Shown: positions 1-9,470 of the stretch, one piece after another | How the letters are laid out: every line of letters starts with the position of its first letter | Numbering within the stretch: the stretch's first letter is position 1 | DNA from: Aurifilum marmelostoma | Lineage: Eukaryota; Ascomycota; Sordariomycetes; Diaporthales; Cryphonectriaceae | Length of the DNA stretch: 64,000 nt | Assembly: GCA_027559495.1 (NCBI GenBank) | Contig: JAMXSV010000002.1 | Span: 360,995-424,994, forward strand | Reading direction: 5' to 3' | Position numbers and translations under genes: made by a program | Notes under the pieces: generated by a model | What the model was told of the DNA's origin: nothing | Databases searched by the model: none | The model's input: the letters and a program-made list of their open reading frames with translations, nothing else

Positions 1-1847
1 CGGGCCTGGAGGGGGAGGGGGGGAGGGGGGTCCAAGTTATCCGGAAGGGGTATATTTTGAAATGTGTGTACGTCACGTACCTTGCGTTGGGCAGTCGGTT
101 ATTCCGACCAGAGGAGAAGGGTTTTCCGCCTTGCCCTCGTCTCTTGGTTTTTTGGTTTTTCATTCTTGTCACTATGGGCGCAGACCTGCTGGTTTCAAAG
201 TCACAGAGATATTGTTACTATTTCGACCCTGATGAGGCTGGAATGTAGCAAGAAGTATAGGCGTACAGGACAAGGTCGAGCAAGGACTGCAGATGCGCAT
301 CACATACAGCAATCGACACACACATACTATGGTACACACAAAACAACACACATATCCTTTTTTTTTTTATTTTTGTGCTGTGTGGGTGGTGGATCCACAA
401 CACCTTGCATATGCCGGAAGATGCAGGAACCGGTAGGCTAAGTCACGTCTTGCATGCAGACCATGACTTTTTGGTTCCCACCTTCCATCATGGGGGGGGG
501 GGGGGTGGGCGGGGGGGCTGATCCGGGGGCAACCCTTCTTCTCTTCCCTCGGTAGGGCACATGCGTGTAGTAACTGCTGCTGCTGCTGCTGCTGCTTCTG
601 TTACTGGAGTGTGTGTTTGGTTCTGGAGGCTATATGGCACGTTCTATTTTGCGTGGTCGGGTGTACCATGGTTAATGACCTGTGCAGCCGTGGGGTGAGG
701 GGGGGGGGGTTCGGGATGGCAGACATGCAGGAGGAAGGGCGTGCGTGGGATGGTGATAGGGCTGGGCTGGGCTGGGAGGAAGAAGACTAGGAGAGTCGAG
801 GGCATATTGCGGATACGATGATCAACCAGTTGGTGTATGTATGTATGTATGTCTGTATGTATGTATACATGCATGTCATCCGGTCTATCGAGCCAAGTAC
901 GTACTGCCTAATTTGCCTGGCCTGGCCATCCTGTCCGTCATCCCGAAGGTATTCGCTCTTGGGGCCGGATCCAAGGTCCGCTCGCCAAGTGAAGACGGGC
1001 GAGAAGAGAAAGAAGATTCCATCTCATCGAGAGAGACAGAGAGAGAGAGAGAGGGAGAAAGCGTCGATCACTTGACCATCTGAAGCTTCTACTTAGTACC
1101 CTCACCATATGGGATCACAGTCCGAGCGCATGCACGCCATGACGAAGGTGAAAACCTCCCCCCCATCCCGGGGTGGAAAAAAAGAATTCCAGACCCCAAG
1201 CAGACCTTGCCATCCCCCCCAAAAAGAGGGGGGGAACAGGGAAAAAAAAAAAAAAAAAGAATAACTATAATTCATCAGACGAAACACCAAATCGACCGGG
1301 GACAGCTTCCTACTACGGCACTCTACTCGTCGACCACCACTCAATGCGAAACACACAAAGACACGGTGGGGGTTTTTCTTTGTTGTTGTTGTTTTGATCT
1401 AGAGCAGAGTGACCTGCACGTCACGCACTTCTCATCACATGTATGTGTGTGTGTGAGCTTGGCTTCCAGATACAACTTTACCAGTCCCAGGTCAGGACTA
1501 CGCCCGCAGCCGTGCGCTCAGGAGATTTTGTTTTAGACCAAGATGATGTTTCGGTTTCCCTCGTCGGAATTTTGTCTTGCCGCTGCCCCTTCCCTCTCCC
1601 AACCTACCTGACAGAAGGAAGGGGGGGGGAAAAAAGAGGTCGTCGTGGTGCTCGACCATATCGAATTACCGACCCGGGTCACCACTACCTAACCCCATCA
1701 CCACACGGCCCCTCTCCCCCCCCCCCCCAAACTCCCTGCCGCACAACGGTCAGATCCGTGCATTGGAGCTACATTGAGCACAAACCTTGGTAGATGAAAA
1801 GAATAAAGTAAAAAAGAAAAGAAAACCGTACTACTCATAGCAATGGG

Positions 1848-1879
<32 letters not shown>

Positions 1880-2675
1880 AGGAAACCGAGCTGAGGGCAG
1901 TTTGACAACGGCGCAGCGATACAGATCCGTACAAGCTCTCCCTCCCCCATCCACCCAGCTGCCGGCGCTGGCGCCCCCGGAAAGAAAGCCCCCTCCTCCG
2001 GGCTCGAAGTTTTCCCCCTCTCGAAGACGGGGAAGACGAGGCTGGGAACATCCCAGCGCGCACTGGGTGGGTGGGCGTTTTGTTCTTCCCCCGCTGGGTT
2101 CATCCAGGCCGGGGGGGCACAACGTAGTCAGCGGCGCTGATGGGGGGGGGGCCCAGGCACACGCTTCTTGAAAGAAGCCTTTTTCCCTTCTGTGGTATCT
2201 CTTGAGACGGCGCCAAGGAGGGGGATGGGGACGGGCGTGGCTTTTTGGTGAACGGGGCCGTTCGTTGGGAAGGGAGGAGGGAGTTCTTTGATTAGGCTTT
2301 TTTTCTCTCTTTCGTATTGTTGTTGAGTTGTGTTTTTGTGGTTCCCTGTTGTTTTTTGCGGGCAACTTTATTGCCGGGCTAGCTGGCAGAGGTGGTCCTC
2401 CGCTCGGGATATTGCTGCAGGCCTAGCTACGAGTATAAGAAAATAAGTAGGGAGACCATTGCTCAAAGTTTGAACGGAGGATCCGCGCCGGTGAACCATG
2501 ATGACGCGGCGCGTCGCATCTCCAGGAGGCTCGTGTCCGCGTCGTCGTCGGCATGAGGCGGTGGGACTTGGGGGGAGGAGCCAGAAGTCGAGGCACGCCG
2601 GCGCTCAAGCAACAGGAACCACCTCTCGTGTAGCATTGTCCAGCTCACCTGTTCCTCCTCCTCCTTCCTTCACAT
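1..2675. other. Non-coding spacer with simple repeats
   Basis: I see no supportable gene here. The stretch is dense in simple sequence: a (CTG)7 tract at 574-596, TATG repeats near 834-866, a GA tract at about 1029-1053, an A17 run at 1242-1258, a CA tract at 1848-1873 and many G or C runs. The small open frames all run through these repeats. It is the 3' flank of the STK19-like gene, and whatever lies to the left is outside the window. Confidence 0.6.
1848..1873. repeat. (CA)13 microsatellite
   Basis: An uninterrupted CA dinucleotide tract of 26 bases, read directly from the sequence. Confidence 0.95.
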
Positions 2676-4178
2676 TCACCTCACAGCAATAACCTCACCC
2701 CCCCTCCCCACGCACCCCGTCTCAAAGACCTCCACCAGCCCGGCCCCGACAGCCTCGTGAAGCACCCACTCAAACGCCAAGCCCCGGAACTCGCGCCACT
2801 TCCTCGTCCGCCCGGGCAGCACGCCCGCGAACTCCCGCCGCGCCCTCTTGCCCTCGAGCTGCAGCGACCCCCGCCCGGACGACACCGCCACGCCCCCGTC
2901 CCACCTCTCCCGCAGCAGGGCCTCGGTCGTCTCCCCGTGGTGGTGGTGGTGGTGGTGGTGCGCACCACCGCCGGACCGGCCCCCCAGCAGCGAGGTGAGG
3001 TGCGCCAGCGCCGCCGTCTCGAGCTTGAGGAACGCCCCCTGGCCCGGCACGGCCAGCGACAGGTCGCTGGTTGCGCCGCCGCCGCCGCCGTGCCGTGACC
3101 CTGCCCCGCCCGACCTCGCGCCGCCGCTGCCCCCGGCGCTGTGGATGGCGCCCTCCCCGCCCACGGCGGCGAACGATCCTGCGGCGGCGCGCGACACGGC
3201 CTGGAGGCTGAGCAGCGTGCCTCTGTCTTCTGGGTTCGCGAACCCGGACGGGACGTGGCCGATGTCGAGGTCGTGGTAGGCCGTCAAGAATCCCCCCCTG
3301 ACCAGCTCGTCTGCCTGCTCGGGCTTGAGCTTCCCCTCGCCTGCTGCTGCTGCTGCTCCTCCTCCTCCTCCCCTGCTGCTGTGGACGTCTCCCGCGGGGA
3401 CTTTGAGCTTGGTAGGGTTTGCGGCCAGCCAAGCCGTGAAGACGGCCCTGGTCTCGCCGCTGAGCGCCGCGGAGGCCCGCACCATGGCCTCGAGCTCGCT
3501 TGCCTCCACCAGCAGCTCGACCACGCCCCCGCCCGCCCTCGTCCCCTTCCCGATGCCCCCCCGCCTGGGCACGACCACCTTCCTCACCACCCCGGCCCGC
3601 ACCAGCTCCGCCGTCTCCCTCTCCACGGCCGTGGGACTCCGCAGCAGCGCGTGGAGGTGCGCAGAGGTGGTCACCCGGGGCAGCCCCCCGCGGAACCCAA
3701 ACACCTCGGCCACGCGCGTGGAGCTGAGGCCCCACGATGACGGCTGCTCCGGCAGCGGGGTGAACATGTGGGCTTGGGCGTAGCGCATGGCCTGTGGGAC
3801 GTCGCGGAGGGTCAGGTCCGTGACGAGGGCGGTGACGAGACCTGCGTCAGGGAGGGGGTCGTCGGGGTTGGTGTGGAAGTAGTCGTGCGTTTTCCCGTGT
3901 ATATCTGCCTTGTTGTTGTCTGTAGTGGGGTTGGTGCTCTGTGGTGCTTCTTTAGACGAAGCGAGAGTGGTAGATGTCGATGTCCCCGGCTTGACGCGCC
4001 GGAGGGAGTCACTCCATGATGAAGATGCTGCCGCCGAGGTCCTCCTGCTGTTGGATGTAGTGCTGGCAGTACCACTGTTACTGCCGCCACTGGGGGTCCG
4101 CCGAGGGCTGGATGGCTTCTTCTTAGGCTTCTTGACACGATTAGAGCTGCCTAGGATTGCGCGCAGACGGCTGGTCAT
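2676..4178 (-). CDS. STK19-family (Stk19 domain) winged-helix protein
   Basis: Single-exon gene of 500 aa. The start chosen is the ATG at 4178, which opens MTSRLRAILG. An upstream in-frame ATG at 4454 would add 92 residues of poor, UTR-like composition. Residues 1-80 are basic and Ser/Thr-rich. The Stk19 region begins near residue 105 (DDPLPDAGLVTALVTDLTL) and runs to the C terminus. It is interrupted by Gly/Ala-rich inserts and a run of eight His near residue 410. The family was first named as a kinase, but the human member is now regarded as a DNA-binding tandem winged-helix protein acting in transcription-coupled repair. No kinase motifs are visible here, in keeping with that view. A nuclear role in fungi is inferred. 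Confidence 0.8.
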   Translation of the reverse strand: MTSRLRAILGSSNRVKKPKKKPSSPRRTPSGGSNSGTASTTSNSRRTSAAASSSWSDSLRRVKPGTSTSTTLASSKEAPQSTNPTTDNNKADIHGKTHDYFHTNPDDPLPDAGLVTALVTDLTLRDVPQAMRYAQAHMFTPLPEQPSSWGLSSTRVAEVFGFRGGLPRVTTSAHLHALLRSPTAVERETAELVRAGVVRKVVVPRRGGIGKGTRAGGGVVELLVEASELEAMVRASAALSGETRAVFTAWLAANPTKLKVPAGDVHSSRGGGGGAAAAAGEGKLKPEQADELVRGGFLTAYHDLDIGHVPSGFANPEDRGTLLSLQAVSRAAAGSFAAVGGEGAIHSAGGSGGARSGGAGSRHGGGGGATSDLSLAVPGQGAFLKLETAALAHLTSLLGGRSGGGAHHHHHHHHGETTEALLRERWDGGVAVSSGRGSLQLEGKRARREFAGVLPGRTRKWREFRGLAFEWVLHEAVGAGLVEVFETGCVGRGGEVIAVR

Positions 4179-5458
4179 GTCTGGATATGTTGTCCTGCTA
4201 AACGATGGTGCAGCCAAAGGGGGCTTCCGACGGTCTCCTTGCCTTGCTTTTGCGCTCCCTTTTTTCTGGTTCTTTTCTCTCTTTCTTTGATTAGATGATA
4301 TACAAGAAGAAGGGAGAAAGAGAGAAAAGAGACAGATCAAAAATGAGCTGAGAGGAAGTCGAACCAGGCGCTGACTTGCCGCCTCCTCAGCCTCGCTCGT
4401 CAGGAATGAAAGAAGAGGGCGCGGGTTAGGTAAGGCACAGTACATACAGGGCATAGTAGGCGGCCAACCACAAAAAAGTACCCCCCCGTGATTCGCCCGA
4501 GAACCACTAAACCCACTAAAGATTTTGCCACTACGCCCTTCCGACAGGCCGCTAGACCAATCATGCCGCCGGGGAAGGGGGGGGGTGGCTAAGGCCTACA
4601 GGGACTCGGTCACCTAAGTAGTACAATGTATCAGTAATTGGGAAAGCCTACAATATCAATCAACTACGCGCATGTATTCATGACAGCGATCTTCATTCAA
4701 GCAGGTGATTGCATCACAGACATCACAGCGCAAGACGACAACAGAGAAAAATTGAGGGGAAAGGTCGGATTTAGATTTAAGATGTACGCTTCTTGTCCGA
4801 ATAAAACATGGAGAGGGCTTCATACCGTCAGCCCGCCTCGTACCAAACCTCCTATCCGATTCCCCCTCGTTGTCATTCCCCTAGAATTCAGAGCCCCAGC
4901 TGGATAGTAGCCGGGGCCCTAGGATCCCCATCCTGCAAACCAGTACTCGAGGGCCGAGCATTTGGAGCCAGCGCGACGTGAAGCGCCACTGTCCCCGGGA
5001 GGCGCGACCAACCCTGCTACAGTCGTATCTCGAACCCCATCAAGCGTTTAATAGCCACCCGCCACGTTTGCGCCGCCCCTCGTGGGGAGACGAGAGGGCA
5101 GCGTGGCCGGCAGGTAGCACGGATTCCCCTGGGTCTCACCCCAGATGCTGGCTCCGGAGCCAAGTAGCGACCCGCCTCAGGACCACTTTCCATCTCTCTC
5201 TCTCTCCCTCTTGGTTGCTTGTCGTCGTCGTCGTACAGACTGGGTATATGTGAGAGAGAGAGAGAGAGAAAATGATCATGGGGCGGGGCGCCCTTTCTAT
5301 CGCGCTTCTCTCCTTCAGAAGGAACCCCGCTTGATTTCGTTCACACGGCCTTGCCCTTCGCGAAATCGATTTCCGACGCAAGGCCGCAACTCTTGACCTT
5401 GATCCAGACGGCATCTGTCCGAACCATGGCCTTCATCCCCCTCGAGTCAATAAGGGGT

Positions 5459-5511
5459 CCACGATAGCAGGTACTTGGTGCAGGCACTGCACCAAGTACC
5501 TGCCATCGTGG
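5459..5511. repeat. Near-perfect inverted repeat (hairpin)
   Basis: Arms 5467-5483 (GCAGGTACTTGGTGCAG) and 5487-5503 are perfect reverse complements of 17 bp around a 3-base loop (5484-5486). After one mismatch (5466 against 5504), pairing continues for seven more bases on each side to 5459 and 5511. This gives 24 of 25 pairs. The role is unknown. Confidence 0.95.
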
Positions 5512-5757
5512 GTTGTCCCGTTCCTGTGCCACTGGCATGGGGACCGCCACCCGATCTTGACGCGGACGGCGCGAATGCGCCGCGCATCTTTTCTTTGTTG
5601 AGGATGCTGCTTGTTGTTGGTGTAGTGTGGTATCGGGTGGTTATGTCGCGCGACAAAATGGTCGGTGGACCATGTCGACGGTTACGCTTGTTACGGTTGT
5701 TACGCTCATTGCAGCGCTCCCACGGGTAATAAGCTCCCATGGGGTCCTCTCGCAGTT

Positions 5758-5784
5758 GGGCCTTTTTTATGTCCTGCCCAGGAC
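5758..5784 (+). repeat. Dispersed palindromic motif, copy 1
   Basis: GGGCC followed by a T-rich stretch and then GTCCTGCCCAGGAC at 5771-5784, which is itself an inverted repeat (GTCCTG/CAGGAC). Three further copies lie 650-780 bases downstream. Confidence 0.85.
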
Positions 5785-6420
5785 AACACCTTGCTGGTGC
5801 GCCCGCGAAAAAGTGTCGAGGTGTCCCTCTACCCCGCCACTGCACTTCTCCAATCCAGAGGAGAGTGCTGCAGTCGTAGACCCAGCCCTACACCAGGGCT
5901 CTCTCTCCTGAAGAGGTCAGGAGGGGCGGCCGAAATCGTACCTATATATCCCTATTGATTGTCAGTGACCGTGTTCCCAGCATGAAAAGCCGGGCCGCGA
6001 GGCTCCAAGCAAGAGAGGAAAAGTGACTCGTGAGGTCGGGGAGGGGGGCGTACGATGATCGGACATGTGGCGACTGGCCGACGGGTTCAGACATGCTCGC
6101 AGATGGCTTTGTGCTTCAGCAGCTTGGATGATCCACTTGTTCATGACACGGCTGTCTCAAGGGCCGATGACATGAGGCGACAGATTCCTGATGGCCGGAC
6201 CCTTTTCATCAAGAATCACGTCGTCTGGAGATCGTGTCCTGAGTCGCATTTCAATGTCAGATGCGGCAGGGCCTTGTAGAAGGGGAGAGGGGGATAGTGA
6301 CTCACTTGACGCTCAGACGCAGATACACTGGACGCGTAACAGTATATCTCGGAGGTCAAACCTCGACATGGCCGTCTTCATCTTTAAGCTACCGCCGTCT
6401 CGAGCTGGGCGACGCCGCGG

Positions 6421-6446
6421 GGGCCTTTTTAAGTCTTGCCCAGGAC
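6421..6446 (+). repeat. Dispersed palindromic motif, copy 2
   Basis: GGGCC, a T-rich spacer, then GTCTTGCCCAGGAC at 6433-6446. One base in the left half of the palindrome differs from copy 1. Confidence 0.85.
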
Positions 6447-6481
6447 GATGGCGCGACCAACAGTTTGTTGGCCGCCATGTT

Positions 6482-6507
6482 GGGCCTTTTAAAGTCCTGC
6501 CCAGGAC
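6482..6507 (+). repeat. Dispersed palindromic motif, copy 3
   Basis: GGGCC, TTTTAAA, then GTCCTGCCCAGGAC at 6494-6507. It starts 61 bases after copy 2. The sequence after the motif differs from copy 2, so only about 27 bases are shared. Confidence 0.85.
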
Positions 6508-6543
6508 CACCACGCCGGCCATCATCTAGCTTGATGGCATGGT

Positions 6544-6570
6544 TGGGCCTTTTAGAGTCGTGCCCAGGAC
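6544..6570 (+). repeat. Dispersed palindromic motif, copy 4
   Basis: GGGCC, TTTTAGA, then GTCGTGCCCAGGAC at 6557-6570, starting 62 bases after copy 3. Confidence 0.85.
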
Positions 6571-7909
6571 GAAGGTGGGGGCGGGGCACACACGGTGGGT
6601 GAGATCCACCGGGACATCGGCGTCGTCGAGAAGCATCGAGTTGGCGTACATGACGCGAGATGAAACCAGGCGTTGTCGAGAGAGGATATACAGAAGAGGA
6701 ATGTTGGATGAATGCCCTCCTCTTGAGGTGTTCTGGTTTTGAGGTGCTGAGGGTGGCTGTAGGGCCGTGATGAGGGGCTGCTGCGTCGCTGTTAGGGTCA
6801 ACCAGGCCTGAACCACGATCGAGCCCCACCGCAGCGTGAAGACGGGGCCATTCTGACGACGGAATGAAGGCAGATAGAGAGAAAGTAGGGTTCTTGAGGA
6901 TGATTTGGAGATGAATGAAGAAGGGAAACTGCAGATTCGAACGAGGGATGGTGGGATCTGGCTGGCTCTTTATATAAGGCTGCTGGGGAGAGAAAGGACA
7001 GTGAGAGGAGGATAGCTGGCTTGTTCGCGTCACTGTTAAGGCGACTAGGCGCGTTAGGCTGCCCCCTACAGTGTGTGGCCTTGGTGGGGCTAAGCGCTGT
7101 GGCTCACTTAGTCAGCGGTCCAACTTCACCTCTATTTCAGGGCGCACTAAGACTCTAGTGGACGGCCAGAGCACAGACACTCCCTCAGGAAGTGACGGAC
7201 TTGGGCCACGGAGGACCTTTTGCCCTTGGACAAGACTGGCCGATTGATTGTCGCCCAATCAAAAGGTCAAGCGGCCTTCGACAGGGTGGAGAGCCAGATG
7301 AATAATGATGATATATAAGAGTACGTATCTTTAAGGTGAGAGACGATTGAAGGACAAGAGGGATGTGGCCAGCAAGGAATGGAAAGAGGATGCGCACATT
7401 AATACAGAGGGAGAGAGTACCACCAGAGGTATCGAGGAGGTGCTGGTTGAAGTCTTGAGCGCTGCATAGGGAGAACAAGGAGATTCCGATAGCAAGATGG
7501 AGGGACCTGCAAAGTTGACGGCAGGGAAAGAGAGATCGAAGTGGTACAGACGTGGGTTCTTTCCTTTGACTCCGGTCTTTCCTCCAGGAATCGCTCCTTC
7601 CGTTTCTGCTCTCTTCTGATGATCACCCTCTTTCCAAAGGCTGGAAAGCAGCCCAGTGCTTGATTACCCTGTCATCCATCTCCTCAGGTGGCCATCACAC
7701 ATTCGTGCCTCTATCTTGATTCTGCTGTCTTCGTTTCCCAATATCCATCCCGCCATCCTCTCTGTTCTCACTCGATCATGATCCAGATCTTCGAGAAGCT
7801 ACATATATGACCAAATAAATACAGATACATCGACTCTTTTACACCCCCCCCCCTTCAACCTTCCTACCGTTGATCTGTCTGTCCTCATCGTCGCCGTCCC
7901 ATCCTCACA

Positions 7910-9101
7910 ATGCCTGGCCCTTACACCGAGGACGAAAGGCTGTTTCTCGAGACGGTCAACCAGTTCATCGCCAAGGCCGACACACAAGCTCTACACACCG
8001 AGATCAAGGCCCTGCGCGAGACCGTCACTGGGCTCGACACCCGCCTGACACAGGTGCAGCAGGCAAACACAGAGCTTACAGAGGCCAACGAGCAGATCCA
8101 GAGCGCCCATGGGCTGCTACAGGCCCGCTTGAAAGCATCCATGAGCGCGAATGACGAGCTGAAGGGCAAGTGCGAGGAGCTCCAGCGCACCGTCGAGGCA
8201 ACCGCAGACGCCAATGCCGGCCTCCAGGCAACCACTGAGGGCCTGAGAGGATTAATTGAGAGCCTGCGCAACCGCTTTATCCAGGCACAGCAGAACAAGA
8301 ACGGCATCTTGACACTACAAGGCCAGTTGACGCAGGTGCAGGTCCGCCTGGACGAGGCCGAGGATTCCATTGATCATGTGGTGAGGCTTGTTGGCCAGGG
8401 TGAGGACAATGTCTCGTTTGTTCTTGAGGCGTCCCCTGCAGGCTATGCTAACTTCTGGTGCCCTCTTTACAGGTCGTCCACTACAAGAGCCCGATGGACG
8501 ACAGGTCGAGGAGGCATGGCACCAAGATATGGATGTATCCGACACTGCAAGCCCTTCAGATCTCGCCCATGATACCACATATGACGATCAGCAGTCTGTG
8601 CACCCGAATATCGCACAGCTCGAATTTTCATACCGCAAAGATGTCAGGATCCCTCCAAAACAGATGGGCTTGCTTCGACAGCAGCAGCAGCTTCTTGTCA
8701 GCCGGAAGCATACCGAGCCCGTGCGAGAGGTATCAAGCAGCGGAACAGCCGCCAAGGAGGGGCAACCTGGAGCCCCAGATGCTGAAGACAAGGAAACCAA
8801 GAGGCTCAGAAGGTTTGAGGCGATCAAGAGACACTATGTAGCAACCAAACGCGCGTTCGATGCGACCCGCCCAAGAAACCAGCGCAGCTTCATCTGGACC
8901 TTCATCAAGGGGTGCAACGACCGCGAGTTTTCCCTGTGGTTCCAGGAAGAGCTGCTGGTAAACCTACCCTCCACAATGGTTCGCCGGGCCCAGATGCCTT
9001 TTCGAAAGGACGGCCAAAGAATCGCCTTGACTACGAAGGTGACCTGGGAGGCTGTCCGAGGGGTGATCAAGAACATGCAGCTATTCCCATTCCTCGACTG
9101 A
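7910..9101 (+). CDS. Coiled-coil protein of unknown function
   Basis: Two exons, 7910-8399 and 8473-9101, give 372 aa. The 73-nt intron has donor GTGAGG, branch site TGCTAAC and acceptor CAG. Only this donor joins the two frames in phase; an earlier GTGAGG at 8381 would not. Residues 1-160 are one long heptad-like coiled coil rich in Glu, Gln, Leu and Ala (for example LHTEIKALRETVTGLDTRL). The middle is Ser/Gln-rich and probably disordered. The last 95 residues form a charged, possibly folded unit ending KNMQLFPFLD. I recognise no family and see no signal peptide or membrane segment. The ATG context (CACAATGCC) is good and a pyrimidine-rich leader precedes it. The function is unknown; a structural or adaptor role is only a guess from the coiled coil. 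Confidence 0.8.
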
Positions 9102-9470
9102 CTCATCCTACCTCTCGGGTGCGACATGACGGGTTAGAGGGGTGAACCCTATGAATTTCTGCTGGACAAGGATTCATAAATGCTGGATTTTTGAAGGGGC
9201 AAATGCAGTTGATATTTGTTTTCTTTCTTTTCTTTGTGGTCTTGCCTTGTGGCGGTATAGTTCCCAGCATCTGGAGAGACTGGTTGATTTGCAACCAACA
9301 TGGCGAAATTTGTTCTATTTTTTTCTTTTCCTTTTTGATAGCGACAAATATACCACATGATAAGAACAAGCGTCATCATCATCATCATCAGCATCTTATG
9401 GGGATCCTGCGTCACCTCGCCCCCTTGCACGTGAAATTGCTGGATGATACCACCGCCTGACTTCGCTTCT
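9102..9470. other. Convergent 3' flanks
   Basis: The 3' regions of the coiled-coil gene (+) and the peptidase gene (-) meet here. T-rich stretches and a short CAT repeat (about 9373-9390) are visible. I see no gene. Confidence 0.6.

Larger units (their letters stand above)
4179..7909. other. Long spacer with hairpin and dispersed motif copies
   Basis: No confident gene. It holds a strong inverted repeat (5459-5511), a 14-bp palindrome at 5149-5162 and four copies of a short palindromic motif between 5758 and 6570. A TATATAAA sequence on the minus strand at 6969-6976 is followed by a pyrimidine-rich leader and an ATG at 6851. The frame from that ATG closes after 17 codons, so no gene is called. 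The right end (about 7690-7909) is pyrimidine-rich and is the probable promoter and leader of the coiled-coil gene. Confidence 0.5.
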
